From Dickeya aquatica (GTDB taxonomy: Bacteria; Pseudomonadota; Gammaproteobacteria; Enterobacterales; Enterobacteriaceae), in the NCBI RefSeq assembly GCF_900095885.1, contig NZ_LT615367.1:1736001-1800000 (forward strand): a DNA stretch of 64,000 nucleotides, read 5' to 3'. Every line of letters starts with the position of its first letter. Positions within the stretch are counted from its first letter, which is position 1. Shown piece after piece: positions 22,942-32,215 of the stretch. The notes beneath the pieces are model-generated. The model saw only the letters and a list, made by a program, of their open reading frames with translations. It had not been told where the DNA came from and ran no database searches. A program made the translations under genes and the position numbers.

Positions 22942-23631
22942 GAAGGTTTTCATGAGCGTTTGAGGGAGCTACTGAGGAAATTCAAAAGCGCCAATTCGTT
23001 CGCTGTAGCAGCAGGAATATCACCATCTGGTTTAAACCGCCTCATGGATGGAGGGTTCCCGACATTGCCGGTGCTGATCTCGCTAGCAAAAGCAGGAGGG
23101 GTAAGCGTGCAGTGGTTATCAACAGGTGAAACCGATGTTATTGCAGGGCAATCAACAGAGCATGTCAGCAACACGGAAGTTACGGATTCCCTGGGAAACC
23201 TCGTAGACATAGATGAGTTTGTGTTTATCCCACGGTATAACGTGAGGGCAGCGGCGGGATTCGGCGCATTGAATGAAGAGGAAGAGCCAAGTTTCACAAT
23301 GGCGTTTCGCCGTTACTGGATTGAAAATTATCTGAACGTCGATTACCACAAACTGTTCGTGATTCGTGTAGATGGTACATCGCTATCCGGGCTGCTTAAC
23401 GACGGCGACGTGATTCTAGTCAATGGTGGGGATACAGACCCGAAAGAAGGGATTTACGTGCTACGCATGGATGGCCACCTGCTGGTTAAGCTGGTTCAGC
23501 GTCTGCCCGGTAACATCCTGTCGGTATCAAGCACTGACCCGCTGTTTACGCCGTTTACCATCAATATGGCAGAGTTCCCAGATGATTTGGCCATCATCGG
23601 TAAGGTGGTGTGGTTTGGCAGGACGATTTAA
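22858..23631 (+). CDS. CI-like phage repressor (HTH plus S24 peptidase-type domain)
   Basis: This 257-residue protein has an N-terminal helix-turn-helix (about residues 32-75, 'FAVAAGISPSGLNRLMDGG') and a C-terminal LexA/S24-type domain ('IPRYNVRAAAGFGA', 'VIRVDGTSLSGLLNDGDVIL', 'GIYVLRMDGHLLVKLVQRL'). The usual SMEP-like site reads DGTSL here, so the serine at about residue 172 could be the nucleophile and K210 of the VKL block its partner. It maintains lysogeny and may be inactivated by RecA-stimulated self-cleavage. It is divergent from Ner, with operator-like repeats around its start. Confidence 0.88.
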   Translation: MKHEDNSNSDGLNANDAKHPSQKNQLGCEGFHERLRELLRKFKSANSFAVAAGISPSGLNRLMDGGFPTLPVLISLAKAGGVSVQWLSTGETDVIAGQSTEHVSNTEVTDSLGNLVDIDEFVFIPRYNVRAAAGFGALNEEEEPSFTMAFRRYWIENYLNVDYHKLFVIRVDGTSLSGLLNDGDVILVNGGDTDPKEGIYVLRMDGHLLVKLVQRLPGNILSVSSTDPLFTPFTINMAEFPDDLAIIGKVVWFGRTI

Positions 23632-24085
23632 AAGCGTTTAAAGGATGCTTAAACAGGATCACTCGACGATCAAAGCTGTGCAAAATATAACGCAGAAATA
23701 ACCAGTTTTTTCCATTTTTCTCCGGGCTATGCAAAAGCCCACGATTTCCCGCAAAGCCCCGCCACTCAAGGCGTCCCGCTATTCCAGACTCTCCTAGTAA
23801 TCTATGCATAAATGATCACTCCCCCACACGGTGGCGGGAAGGGCGATGGCCGGGCGCGTTTTTGTAACAGGACGAGCCGTTGTTATCCAAACAGACTCTG
23901 GTCACGAGAGTGTTCATTGGGTGATATCCTGGCGGTTTTTATAACTAACTGATTTAAATGATGATTAAAAAAATCGTACCTACTATTCCGGCAGCGTATA
24001 GCAAGTTATAAAAAATGCCAACCCGTTGTTGCGGGTATTCGAGATGACTGGCAGGTACAGTGGGCATGAGGTCAGGCTGGCCGAT
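23632..24085. other. Non-coding stretch containing the probable prophage end
   Basis: No convincing gene is present. TGCAAAA-N4-ACG occurs at 23679-23692 and again at 23730-23743, exactly 51 bp apart, and a related TGCATAA is at 23805-23811. These may be transposase end-binding sites. A CA at 23827-23828 would give a phage terminus reading TGTGGGGGAGTG inward, in line with the TG...CA ends of Mu relatives. Beyond this the sequence is host-like: GC-rich to about 23,935, then AT-rich with a 17-codon ATG ORF (23958-24011) that I do not trust. Confidence 0.4.
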
Positions 24086-24109
24086 AAAAAAACGCCTGCC
24101 CTGGCAGGC
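24086..24109 (-). terminator. Rho-independent terminator of glnHPQ
   Basis: On the minus strand a GCCTGCC/GGCAGGC stem with a two-base loop is followed by G and seven T residues, about 50 bp after the glnQ stop. This is a standard intrinsic terminator. Confidence 0.88.
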
Positions 24110-24158
24110 AGACGTTGATGATGGCCACGGCTAATCAGCGTGGCCGGCAACCGGTGAA

Positions 24159-24881
24159 TCAGGAGACGTGCTGCAAAAATTCGCGCAGGCGTTCACTCGG
24201 CGGGTTGCTGATAAGGGCATCCGGGTGGCCATCTTCGGCGATGCGGCCCTTATCAATAAAAATCAGCCGTGAGGCCACTTTCTGCGCAAAACCGACTTCG
24301 TGCGTCACGATAACCATCGTCATGCCTTCTTCGGCCAGGTCTTTCATGACCGTGAGCACTTCGTGGCGTAACTCCGGGTCAAGCGCGGAGGTGGGCTCGT
24401 CAAACAGCATCAGTTTGGGTTTGACGGCCAGCGCACGGGCAATGGCAACACGCTGCTGCTGCCCGCCGGAGAGCTCAGACGGGTAGTGATGCGCGCGCTC
24501 TGCCAGCCCCACTTTTCCCAACAGCTCACGCGCCAGTTTTTCGGCATCGGCTTTGCTGGCCCCACGCACCCGAATCGGGCCGAAAGCCACGTTTTCCAGC
24601 GCGGTCAGGTGGGGGAACAGGTAAAACTGCTGAAACACCATGCCCGCTTCCTGCCGAATCAGACGCTCATCAACCTTCGGATCATTGACTTTCAGGCCAT
24701 CCACCACCAGCTCGCCGCTGGTAATCTCTTCGAGTTTATTGATGCAACGCAGCAAGGTGGATTTACCCGAACCCGATGGCCCGATGATGACCACCACTTC
24801 GCCTTGCTGAATTTGCAGGTTGATATCGTGCAGTACCTGCGTTTGGCCGTAGTGTTTAGATACGTTTTTAAATTCAATCAT
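24159..24881 (-). CDS. glnQ: Glutamine ABC transporter ATP-binding protein GlnQ
   Basis: This 240-residue ATPase has the same length as E. coli GlnQ. It has Walker [10 protein letters not shown] near residue 34, signature [15 protein letters not shown] near 134 and Walker [15 protein letters not shown] near 155, with the switch histidine in VTHEVGFA. It powers glutamine import with GlnP and the periplasmic GlnH. It overlaps glnP by 4 bp and is the last gene of glnHPQ, followed by a clear terminator. Confidence 0.97.
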   Translation of the reverse strand: MIEFKNVSKHYGQTQVLHDINLQIQQGEVVVIIGPSGSGKSTLLRCINKLEEITSGELVVDGLKVNDPKVDERLIRQEAGMVFQQFYLFPHLTALENVAFGPIRVRGASKADAEKLARELLGKVGLAERAHHYPSELSGGQQQRVAIARALAVKPKLMLFDEPTSALDPELRHEVLTVMKDLAEEGMTMVIVTHEVGFAQKVASRLIFIDKGRIAEDGHPDALISNPPSERLREFLQHVS

Positions 24882-25537
24882 ATAATCTTCAGTCTTCTTT
24901 CCAGCCAGCGTAAAACGGCACTCAGTACCAGCGTTATCACCAGATAGATAACGGCTACCGCACTCCAGATTTCCAGCGCCCGGAAATTACCGGCGATGAT
25001 TTCCTGCCCCTGACGTGTCAGCTCGGCCACACCAATGACGATAAACAGCGATGTGTCTTTGATGCTGATAATCCATTGGTTGCCAAGGGGGGGCAGCATC
25101 CGGCGCAGTGCCAATGGCGCAATCACATGGCGCAGCGTCGCGCGGCGCGACAGCCCCAGCGCCAGCCCGGCCTCGGTAAAGCCTTTGTGGATGGAGAGCA
25201 CCGAGCCGCGCGTTATCTCGGCAATATAGGCACCGGAGTTGATCATGATAGTGACCACGGCGGCGCTAAACGGATCGATGCGTACCGAGGTCAGCAACAT
25301 CGGTAGCGCAAAATAGATAAACATCACTTGCACGACGATGGGCGTGCCGCGAATGATCTCAATGAATACCAGCGCAACCCGATTCGACAGCCCACCGCCG
25401 TAAACACGCGCGAACCCGGCTAAAACACCAATTACCAAACCACCGAGCAACCCCAGCACTGAAATCAGCAGGGTCATTTTTGCCCCTTCCAGCAATAGCG
25501 GAACGGACGGCCAGATGGCACTCCAGTCAAACTGCAT
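24878..25537 (-). CDS. glnP: Glutamine ABC transporter permease GlnP
   Basis: This 219-residue integral membrane protein starts [20 protein letters not shown], nearly the E. coli GlnP N-terminus, so the ATG at 25537 is chosen over one two codons earlier. It has about five membrane helices and the cytoplasmic EAA loop ('[27 protein letters not shown]') that docks onto GlnQ. It forms the homodimeric channel for glutamine. Confidence 0.97.
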   Translation of the reverse strand: MQFDWSAIWPSVPLLLEGAKMTLLISVLGLLGGLVIGVLAGFARVYGGGLSNRVALVFIEIIRGTPIVVQVMFIYFALPMLLTSVRIDPFSAAVVTIMINSGAYIAEITRGSVLSIHKGFTEAGLALGLSRRATLRHVIAPLALRRMLPPLGNQWIISIKDTSLFIVIGVAELTRQGQEIIAGNFRALEIWSAVAVIYLVITLVLSAVLRWLERRLKII

Positions 25538-25622
25538 GAACATTCTCCAGCAAACAATAACGCCACAAATAACGTGGCGTCGCCCGGCTTACCCGGCGAC
25601 GCCATCATAACGGTCTAGTCTA

Positions 25623-26369
25623 TTATTTCGGTTCGCTACCAAACCATTTTTTGTAAATCGTGGCGTAGGTGCCGTTGTCACGCAGGGTTTTCAGTGCGCC
25701 ATTCACCTTGTTACGCAACTCGTCATTCCCTTTCGGGAACGCAACACCGTACTGCTGAGCCTTGATGGAGTCACCGACGGCTTTGAACTTGCCGTTACCG
25801 GCTGTTTTGATGAAGTACAGGATGTTCGGCGTATCGTGCAGTACCGCATCCGCCCGGCCAGTGCCCAGCTCCAGATAGGCGTTGTCGATATTCGGGAACT
25901 GGCGCAGTTCTTTGGTTTTGATGTTGGCTTTGGCGTAGTCTACCGAGCCGGTGCCGCTTTTCACTGCCACCACTTTGCCCGCCAGGCTCTGCTCACCGGT
26001 GATGTCCTGATTATCTGCCCGCACCATCACCAGCAGGCCGCTGTTATAGTAACCGTCAGAGAAATCGATTGCGCGCTTACGCTCTTCAGTGATGGTGATC
26101 CCTGCCAGCGCCAGATCGATATTGCGAGTCTGCAATGCCGGGATGATACCGCTGAAATCCATCGGTTTTAGCGTATACGTCAGATTCAGTTCTTTGGCGA
26201 TAGCGTCCCACAGGTCGATATCAAACCCGACGTACTTGTCGCCTTGTTTAAATTCAAACGGCACGAAAGCCGTATCTGTCGCCACAATCAGCGATTTTTC
26301 CGCCGCCTGACCCGACAGGCTAAAGGCCAGCGCCAGTGCGGCCAGTGAAGCTTTAAACAGTGATTTCAT
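25623..26369 (-). CDS. glnH: Periplasmic glutamine-binding protein GlnH
   Basis: This 248-residue protein has the E. coli length. It has a signal peptide ([20 protein letters not shown], cleavage after GQAA) and the family-3 solute-binding fold with '[31 protein letters not shown]' near the N-terminus and '[16 protein letters not shown]' near residue 105. It captures glutamine and delivers it to GlnPQ. The start at MKSLFK rather than an upstream Met is set by the signal peptide. It is the first gene of the operon. Confidence 0.97.
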   Translation of the reverse strand: MKSLFKASLAALALAFSLSGQAAEKSLIVATDTAFVPFEFKQGDKYVGFDIDLWDAIAKELNLTYTLKPMDFSGIIPALQTRNIDLALAGITITEERKRAIDFSDGYYNSGLLVMVRADNQDITGEQSLAGKVVAVKSGTGSVDYAKANIKTKELRQFPNIDNAYLELGTGRADAVLHDTPNILYFIKTAGNGKFKAVGDSIKAQQYGVAFPKGNDELRNKVNGALKTLRDNGTYATIYKKWFGSEPK

Positions 26370-26828
26370 CAAAACGTCCTTCCTCTTGTTGGTGGTTAGG
26401 GGCCGCTGCGCGTTGCCCACCGTTTTATTGCCTGCGTATCAGCGGATACGCTGTGTCTGCCCGGTGTGTGGTCACAGGGCGGATTTCCGGCATAGCGTAT
26501 GGTTGCCCGCCATGCCAGCGCGGTGGGGGAAACAGGGGGAGTCGTTGCCAGAACAGGACGGCAAACCTGTTATTATTCGTGTGCATCCATCACAAATGCC
26601 TATGGAACGCGTTGCTATCAATAACTGAATTGTGCAGGGGACACAACCGTTGATTACATTTCGGCGGCAATATTGCTGACAAGCGCTAATTTTTTGTACG
26701 TTTCGTGCTGTTTGTGCGAGCAACGTGAGTATTCATGCAATTAATCTGCATACTCTTTCCGTGTGTGATGGCGATAAAATGGGCTGTGTGGGCGAGACAT
26801 CAAGGCGGGCATGGTCAGTGAGGATATT
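26370..26828. other. Intergenic region between glnH and dps
   Basis: This 459-bp stretch must contain the glnH promoter. I see no conserved gene, and the short ORFs here overlap each other and lack ribosome-binding sites. The part next to glnH is GC-rich; the part from 26,560 to 26,760 is more AT-rich. I could not assign an NtrC site with confidence. Confidence 0.5.
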
Positions 26829-26849
26829 ACCGGCGGTGAACCCGCCGGT
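26829..26849 (-). terminator. Hairpin downstream of dps
   Basis: A perfect 8-bp stem ACCGGCGG/CCGCCGGT with loop TGAAC lies 14 bp beyond the dps stop. On the minus strand it is followed by TAATAT rather than a full T-run, so termination may be partial. Confidence 0.55.
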
Positions 26850-26862
26850 GGTGAATGACCGT

Positions 26863-27366
26863 TTATTCGATATGGGCTTCGAGGAACCACAGGAATTGGT
26901 CTACATCGCGTGATGCCGCGGTGAGCATATCGGCGGTGTCTTCATCCTGAGCCTGAGCGATGGCTTTACGCACATGGTTAGCCACAACCGCATAGCGGTC
27001 AGCCAGGGCTTGCAGATGATCGGCGATGCGGTGGATATCAAGCGGGTAAGGCTTGAGTGAGGTTTGGCTATTCACCACCTGAATGGTGGCGCTGGCGACA
27101 CCGCCTAGCTGCACCACGCGCTCGGCAAAGGTGTCGAGATGGGTGATAAGCGCCGTGCGAAACGTATCAAGCATTTCATGGATGGCAATAAAATTGGCTC
27201 CACGTAAGTTCCAGTGCGCCTGTTTTGTTACCAGTGACAGGTCGGTAAAATCCACCACCAGTTGATTTAACAGGGCGATGGTTGAGGTTTTCACGTTATC
27301 GTCCAGATCGTTACGGGTGAAAATAAGGTCAGGGGACGCTGCTTTTACCAGTTTTGCTGTACGCAT
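26863..27366 (-). CDS. dps: DNA-binding ferritin-like protein Dps
   Basis: This 167-residue protein is the same length as E. coli Dps. The ferroxidase-site pattern is present: '[26 protein letters not shown]' with the conserved His, Asp and Glu residues, and '[14 protein letters not shown]'. It forms a dodecamer that binds DNA and oxidises iron with peroxide in stationary phase and oxidative stress. A longer reading frame extends upstream, but [11 protein letters not shown] matches the family N-terminus with its lysine residues used for DNA binding. Confidence 0.96.
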   Translation of the reverse strand: MRTAKLVKAASPDLIFTRNDLDDNVKTSTIALLNQLVVDFTDLSLVTKQAHWNLRGANFIAIHEMLDTFRTALITHLDTFAERVVQLGGVASATIQVVNSQTSLKPYPLDIHRIADHLQALADRYAVVANHVRKAIAQAQDEDTADMLTAASRDVDQFLWFLEAHIE

Positions 27367-27618
27367 ACTTTTATCCTCGCTAGTGCATTGACCCGGTGTT
27401 CGTCTGTTTAGCGCGTGATTCTCCGGTGAAGGTATTACCTGGCAGCGCAAATGATGACAAATATACGGGTATTGCTTCATGAATGACTGACTATCGCGGT
27501 AGCGGTAGCGTTTTTTAATTGCGTTCAGTATAACCGCAGCCCTTCATGCTGGCTGTTCAGTTCGGTCTATATCAGAGATAGCCTGAAGCCTGTGTCATGC
27601 ATAGCGATGGATGGCGAG

Positions 27619-28497
27619 TTAACCGGCTGGCGTCGGTTTTTGTTTCACCGTTAACGTGATGCCAAGTGAAGCGGCGATGATGCACGCCAGCGCCAGCCAT
27701 TGTAGTGCGGAGAGTTGCTCGTGTAGAAAAACAATACCGGATAGCGCCGCGATGGCGGGTTCGAGACTCATCAAGGTACTGAAGGTACGCGCGGGCAAGC
27801 GAGTGAGCGCCAGCATTTCCAGCGAATACGGTAATGCTGTAGACAACAGCGCGACGGCAATGCCCATCGGCAACACATCGAACGACAGCAGTACCCGGAT
27901 ATCTGAAAACATCAGACCAAGCGGACAGTACACCAGTGCGGCTATCAGCGAGCCGAGCGCGACAGTGCTGGCACCGTGGCTGGCTCCGGCTTTTTGACCG
28001 AACAGAATATACCCGGCCCAACAGGCTCCGGCTCCGACAGCAAACGCGACACCGGCCAGGTCGAGGTTGTCCGCATGTTGCCCGAGTGGTAACAGTAGCC
28101 ACAGTCCGGTGGCGGCCAGCAGCACCCAGATAAAATCCGGCACGCGCCGTGAAGAGATCAGGGCAACAGCCAGCGGGCCGGTAAATTCCAGCGCCACGAC
28201 GATCCCCAAGGGTACGGTACGTAATGCGAGATAAAACAGATAATTCATGCCGCCAAGGGTGATGCCATAGACCAGCAGCGGCAGGCGCGCGGAGCCCACG
28301 CGGCGTCGCCAGGGTTTGAACACCAGCAGCAAAATCAGTGTACCTATCGCTAAACGTAATGCTGTCATGCCGGATGCGCCCGTCAAGGGAAACACTGTCT
28401 TCGCCAGTGCTGCACCAGACTGGATAGAGAGCATGGCAATCACAATCAATAATACCGGCAGTAATACGGTGTTTTTTAATGAGGCAATCAAGGTCAT
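27619..28497 (-). CDS. rhtA: Threonine/homoserine exporter RhtA
   Basis: This 292-residue EamA/DMT-family transporter has ten hydrophobic helices and two internal repeats ('GASGMTALRLAIGTLILLL' and 'LAGVAFAVGAGACWAGYILFG'). It exports threonine, homoserine and some other amino acids in E. coli (295 residues). The position between dps and ompX is the enterobacterial standard. The C-terminal repeat 'MSLEPAIAALSGIVFLHEQL' is the family signature. Confidence 0.93.
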   Translation of the reverse strand: MTLIASLKNTVLLPVLLIVIAMLSIQSGAALAKTVFPLTGASGMTALRLAIGTLILLLVFKPWRRRVGSARLPLLVYGITLGGMNYLFYLALRTVPLGIVVALEFTGPLAVALISSRRVPDFIWVLLAATGLWLLLPLGQHADNLDLAGVAFAVGAGACWAGYILFGQKAGASHGASTVALGSLIAALVYCPLGLMFSDIRVLLSFDVLPMGIAVALLSTALPYSLEMLALTRLPARTFSTLMSLEPAIAALSGIVFLHEQLSALQWLALACIIAASLGITLTVKQKPTPAG

Positions 28498-28868
28498 AAC
28501 ATGGCCTTAAATTTCACGCCGCGATTGAAAAAAAGCAGGCAATAAATGAACAAATTATTGGCAGCTAGTTTACGCTTATTGACTTTAATTTACTCTCTAT
28601 TTGGGAATCTTTTTTTTGATATAAATTCAGCCTGAAAAATAATCAAAAATTTAAGAAAAATCCGTATCTGACGTGATTATTTTATTATTTTTTTCATTGT
28701 TTTTTGAACTTTACGTTCATTTAAATATCAATATGTTAACTCTATTTTGAAATGTATTGTTACATGTTTGGCGTAATTGAAAAATAATAACCTGACAGCA
28801 TCAGCCCTAATTTTTTGTTATATTTGGCTCGCTTTAATTTTCCTTCGTAAGATACTTCGAGGCGTATT
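28498..28868 (+). promoter_or_regulatory. AT-rich upstream region of ompX
   Basis: This 371-bp gene-free stretch is very AT-rich, with many A and T runs between 28,600 and 28,800. A likely -10 TATATT is at 28819-28824, followed by an untranslated leader of about 40 bases and the GAGGCG ribosome-binding site before the ompX ATG. Long AT-rich upstream regions are typical of silenced or highly regulated porin genes. No gene is seen here. Confidence 0.5.
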
Positions 28869-29381
28869 ATGAAAAAAATTGCGTGTCTTTCTGCTTTAGC
28901 CTGTGTTCTGGCTATCAGCGCAGGTAGCGCGGTTGCTGGCGATAGCACCGTTTCTCTTGGTTATGCTCAGGGCGATGCTCAGGGCGTGCAGAGCAAGCTG
29001 CCGGGTTTCAACCTGAAATACCGTTATGAGTTTGATAACCAGCTGGGCGTGGTCGGTTCCTTTACCTACCTGCAAGACAGCGAAACCGTTAACAACGTTT
29101 ACAACAAAACCCAGTACTACGGTTTCAGCGCAGGCCCGTCTTTCCGCTTCAATGACTGGGCAAGCATCTACGGCGTGGTGGGCGTGAGCGCAGGCAAATT
29201 TACTGTCAATAAAACCGACGGTTCTGCCAATCACAGCGTGAGCGACGCAGGCTTTGTTTATGGTGCCGGCTTGCAGTTCAACCCGGTTCATGACGTTGCC
29301 TTTGATGTGGGTTACGAGCAGAGCCGTATCCGCAGCGTTGACGTTGGCAGCTGGAACGTTGGCGTTGGCTACCGTTTCTAA
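28869..29381 (+). CDS. ompX: Outer membrane protein OmpX
   Basis: This 170-residue Ail/OmpX-family beta-barrel has a signal peptide (MKKIACLSALACVLAISAGS, cleavage after AVA) and eight alternating strands ending in the canonical C-terminal 'WNVGVGYRF'. Conserved parts are 'DSTVSLGYAQGDAQGV', 'GFNLKYRYEFDNQLGVVGSF' and 'VGYEQSRIRSVDVG'. It is an outer membrane protein linked to stress response and adhesion. E. coli OmpX has 171 residues. A strong bidirectional terminator follows. Confidence 0.96.
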   Translation: MKKIACLSALACVLAISAGSAVAGDSTVSLGYAQGDAQGVQSKLPGFNLKYRYEFDNQLGVVGSFTYLQDSETVNNVYNKTQYYGFSAGPSFRFNDWASIYGVVGVSAGKFTVNKTDGSANHSVSDAGFVYGAGLQFNPVHDVAFDVGYEQSRIRSVDVGSWNVGVGYRF

Positions 29382-29409
29382 TGACGGTCTGTTGACGTCT
29401 TGACGGTGT

Positions 29410-29438
29410 AAAAAATCCGCCTTCGGGCGGATTTTTTT
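29410..29438. terminator. Bidirectional terminator between ompX and the MarR gene
   Basis: A-run, ATCCGCC, loop TTCG, GGCGGAT, T-run gives a symmetric terminator with a very stable UUCG tetraloop. It serves ompX on the plus strand and the MarR-family gene on the minus strand. Confidence 0.93.
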
Positions 29439-29934
29439 ATGTCGGTGTCAGGCCCGCCAGTAACTTTTTTAGCAACTGATTAAGCTGCTGCTGTTCGTCG
29501 ATATTCAGGGCTGACAGTAACTGCCGTTCATTGTCGATATGCTCGTTGAGTAATCGGTTCATCAGCGCCATCCCATCGGATGTCAACACCACCAGCGCGC
29601 CGCGCCTGTCTTGCGGGTTTGGCTGGCGTATCACCAGTTGTGCCTGTTCCAGCCGGTCGATGCGGTTGGTCATGCCGCCCGATGAAATCATCAAGGCTTC
29701 GTAAAGCTGTGTTGGCGTCAGGGCATAGGGGCTGCCGCTACGGCACAGCGTGGCCAGCACATCAAACTCCCCCGGACGCAAACTAAAACGGGCAAACAGC
29801 GGGTTGAGATGATCGCGCTCCAGGCGCATGGCCGTCTCAAGCAGACGCCCGATAACCTGCATCGGGAATGGGTCTAGATCCGGTCGTTCACGCTGCCATT
29901 GCATATTGGCTTCATCCGCGCGGTCAGTGGTCAT
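29437..29934 (-). CDS. MarR-family transcription regulator
   Basis: This 165-residue protein has a winged-helix domain: 'LRPGEFDVLATLCRSG' near residue 52, 'LTPTQLYEALMISSGGMTNRIDRLEQ' as the recognition helix near 73-98, and the wing 'RQPNPQDRRGALVVLTSDG'. It is divergent from an MFS exporter with two matching operator-like sites between them, so it probably represses both genes until a ligand binds. The ligand is unknown. Confidence 0.9.
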   Translation of the reverse strand: MTTDRADEANMQWQRERPDLDPFPMQVIGRLLETAMRLERDHLNPLFARFSLRPGEFDVLATLCRSGSPYALTPTQLYEALMISSGGMTNRIDRLEQAQLVIRQPNPQDRRGALVVLTSDGMALMNRLLNEHIDNERQLLSALNIDEQQQLNQLLKKLLAGLTPT

Positions 29935-29942
29935 GGATATTT

Positions 29943-29973
29943 ATCTTGACGTTAAGATTCTTTTGGTGAAGAT
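29943..29973. promoter_or_regulatory. Two tandem MarR-type operators
   Basis: ATCTT-GACGTT-AAGAT (29943-29958) is an inverted repeat with 5-bp arms. A second copy with the same geometry, TTCTT-TTGGTG-AAGAT (29958-29973), has one mismatch. They lie between the divergent regulator and exporter genes, 56 bp before the exporter ATG. This is the pattern expected for a MarR-family dimer. Confidence 0.65.
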
Positions 29974-30028
29974 ATTCTACAATCGGGCAGTGCCGTTGAA
30001 CAAGCCGTTAACGCAGATAAGGAGCGCT

Positions 30029-31207
30029 ATGTCATACGCCAGACGTACAGGAACACCGATTTTTGTGGTGTTAACGATTTTGTTGCTGGGGCTGAACCTT
30101 CGGCCCGTTCTTGCGGGGGTGGGGCCGCTGCTGACAAGGATTCAGGCGGCAACCGGCATGGGCGATACCCAGGCCGGGTTATTGACGACGTTGCCGGTTT
30201 TCGCGATGGGAATTTGTGCGCTATATGGCGGCTGGTTGCAGTCCAGACTGGGTGAGCACCGGGGGATCGGGCTCGGGATTGTCGGCATTGCGCTGGCTTG
30301 CCTGTTGCGTGGCTGGTTAACCGATACCGCAGGTTTACTGATAACAGCCGCACTTGCCGGTGTCGGCATTGCGCTGATCCAGGCGCTGATGCCATCGTTT
30401 ATCCGTCGGCGTTTTAGCCAGCAAAGTAGCCGCCTGATGGGGCTTTATACTACCGCTATCATGGCCGGTGCCGCGCTGGCGGCGGCCAGCATTTCTCCGC
30501 TGGCTGACCAACTGGAATGGGATGGTGCACTTGCCATCTGGAGCCTGCTGGCAACGCTTGCGACCATCGCCTGGTTGATTACCCTCTCGCTGCATGACCC
30601 TGCTGCCAGTGTGTCGGCTCATCCCGGCAGCGTGTCATCGCCGGTGCGCCACTGGCCACTGATGCTGTTTTTTGGTATTGGCACGGGCGCTTATACGTTG
30701 GTGCTGGCGTGGCTGCCGCCGTATTACACCGGGCTTGGCTGGAGCGAGTCCCTTAGTGGGTTGCTGCTGGGCGGGCTAACGCTAACCGAAGTCTTTGCGG
30801 GGCTGTTGGTTTCCTGGCTTATCAATTACTTTCCAGACCGACGCTATCTGCTGCTGCCAGTGCTGGCGTTGCTGCTGCTGGGCATGGCTGGGTTGATACT
30901 GGCACCGCAAGCGTTAGTCGTTCCGGTGATGGTTGCTCTGGGGCTGGGTATTGGTGCGTTGTTTCCGCTCTCGCTGATTATCGCACTCGATCGGGTCGAG
31001 AACCCCCAGCATGCGGGCGCGATGATGGGGTTTGTTCAGGGCGGCGGTTATCTTATCGCCAGCCTGATGCCGCTGCTGGCCGGTTTTATCCGCCAGCATA
31101 CCCGCGGCTTGACGGAGGCCTGGCTGGTCATGGCGGCGGGCGTGGTGGTGCTGATGCTGATGGCGCTGCGCTTTGCACCGCCCAGGCGCGGTGTTCCGGC
31201 GGCGTAG
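30029..31207 (+). CDS. CynX/NimT-type MFS transporter
   Basis: This 392-residue protein has twelve hydrophobic helices. The start 'LLLGLNLRPVLAGVGPLLTRIQAATG' is the hallmark of the CynX/NimT (cyanate/2-nitroimidazole) subfamily. The ATG at 30029 has AAGGAG six bases upstream; a longer upstream frame is not used. It probably exports a small toxic compound under control of the divergent MarR protein. The substrate cannot be deduced from sequence. Confidence 0.9.
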   Translation: MSYARRTGTPIFVVLTILLLGLNLRPVLAGVGPLLTRIQAATGMGDTQAGLLTTLPVFAMGICALYGGWLQSRLGEHRGIGLGIVGIALACLLRGWLTDTAGLLITAALAGVGIALIQALMPSFIRRRFSQQSSRLMGLYTTAIMAGAALAAASISPLADQLEWDGALAIWSLLATLATIAWLITLSLHDPAASVSAHPGSVSSPVRHWPLMLFFGIGTGAYTLVLAWLPPYYTGLGWSESLSGLLLGGLTLTEVFAGLLVSWLINYFPDRRYLLLPVLALLLLGMAGLILAPQALVVPVMVALGLGIGALFPLSLIIALDRVENPQHAGAMMGFVQGGGYLIASLMPLLAGFIRQHTRGLTEAWLVMAAGVVVLMLMALRFAPPRRGVPAA

Positions 31208-31301
31208 CGGGGCAAACAGAAAACAGACCGGCAGGCGCTCATTCAGGCTTGCCCGCCTGCTAACGGTGAGGCCAGCGCGTCACCCATTTTGGAGAAAGCA
31301 C

Positions 31302-31643
31302 ATGGCGTTACTGATAAAAGCGCTGCTGGGTGCACTGGTGGTGTTACTGATAGGTATTTTAGCCAAAACCCGAAATTACTATCTTGCCGGGCTGATACCG
31401 CTGTTTCCCACGTTTGCCTTGATAGCGCATTACATCGTCGGCAGTGAGCGGGGTATTGACGCATTGCGGGCAACCATTCTGTTTGGTATATGGGCGGTTA
31501 TCCCCTATCTTATCTATCTGATATCACTGTATTACTTTACCGGATTCATGCGCCTGTCGGCGGCCTTGTTGCTGGCGGTGGTGTGCTGGGCGGGGGCGGC
31601 GGCGGTGCTGGTTAAGATATGGCGCGTTTATCATGCCGGATAA
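31302..31643 (+). CDS. glpM: GlpM-like membrane protein
   Basis: This 113-residue protein starts MALLIKALLGALVVLLIGIL with GGAG upstream. It has four hydrophobic helices and the family block 'AKTRNYYLAGLIPLFPTFALIAHYIVGSERG'. It matches GlpM (109 residues in P. aeruginosa and E. coli), an inner-membrane protein linked to glycerol-3-phosphate or alginate phenotypes, of unknown mechanism. It follows the exporter by 94 bp on the same strand. Confidence 0.85.
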   Translation: MALLIKALLGALVVLLIGILAKTRNYYLAGLIPLFPTFALIAHYIVGSERGIDALRATILFGIWAVIPYLIYLISLYYFTGFMRLSAALLLAVVCWAGAAAVLVKIWRVYHAG

Positions 31644-31681
31644 CCGGCGCGATAGAGCATCTTGCGCCGGGTATGCGTGGG

Positions 31682-32215
31682 TTACAGGTCGTCTTTAGTG
31701 ATGCCTTTGGCAGTTGGTGTGGCGGCCGGGCCGGTCATCAGGCGGTTGTCCGCGTTGTAGACCAGATAGATACTTTTTTGGTTATCGATACTGTTGTCAA
31801 ACACCATGGTGATGGTGTCTTTATCGAATTTTGCGATGACGCGGCTATTGGGTTTATTCATGAACGTGTCAATATCGCTGGCGGATAAGGCGGCGGTCAT
31901 GCCGTATTTATTTTTCAGCCCTTCCACCACCGCCGGAACATCCGGCATGGTCAGCGAGATGGCCAGCCGGGTGAACTTGTCATTGTTAAAACTGAAAATA
32001 GCCTGCGTTTTTTTATCGGCAAAGCGGAAATCCGGGCAGATGTAGACCGTTTGACCCAGAATCACCTCCGGGCCTCGCAGGGCACAGTCCGCCTGCTGGC
32101 GAATGGTGGCTGCGGGTGCACCAAACTTCAGGTTCTTGTAGCCGTCGGCGGCAGAGGCCGTGAGCGATAATAGCGCCAGACCAAACGCTATGCAGGGAGT
32201 CTGTCGTCTGTTCAT
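31682..32215 (-). CDS. Secreted protein, same family as the prophage cargo protein
   Basis: This 177-residue protein has a signal peptide ('CIAFGLALLSLTASAADGYK', cleavage after ASA). The mature N-terminus 'DGYKNLKFGAPAATIRQQAD', two cysteines, 'LAISLTMPDVPAVVEGLKNKYG' and 'SIYLVYNADN' match the prophage-encoded protein at 14971-15498. The ATG at 32215 has GAGG six bases upstream and is preferred over one four codons earlier. Likely periplasmic; function is unknown. Confidence 0.78.
   Translation of the reverse strand: MNRRQTPCIAFGLALLSLTASAADGYKNLKFGAPAATIRQQADCALRGPEVILGQTVYICPDFRFADKKTQAIFSFNNDKFTRLAISLTMPDVPAVVEGLKNKYGMTAALSASDIDTFMNKPNSRVIAKFDKDTITMVFDNSIDNQKSIYLVYNADNRLMTGPAATPTAKGITKDDL

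Larger units (their letters stand above)
1..23828. mobile_element. Mu-like transposable prophage, reverse orientation, left part outside the window
   Basis: The gene order from right to left is repressor, Ner, transposase A, ATPase B, early genes, Mor, lysis, terminase, portal, F, G, I/Z, T, gp35-gp38, L, M, gp41. This is the order known for phage Mu and its relatives. All recognisable genes are full length, so this part looks intact, but tape measure, baseplate and tail fibre genes lie beyond position 1 and cannot be judged. The right end is placed near 23,828 only by inference: it follows the repressor, a set of repeated TGCAAAA-type motifs and a CA dinucleotide. The element could end anywhere between 23,632 and about 24,060. 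Confidence 0.93.

Noticed and set aside
23958..24011. 17-codon ORF next to the prophage end
   Set aside because: It is too short and lacks a ribosome-binding site; it may be the remnant of a host gene, but nothing supports it.
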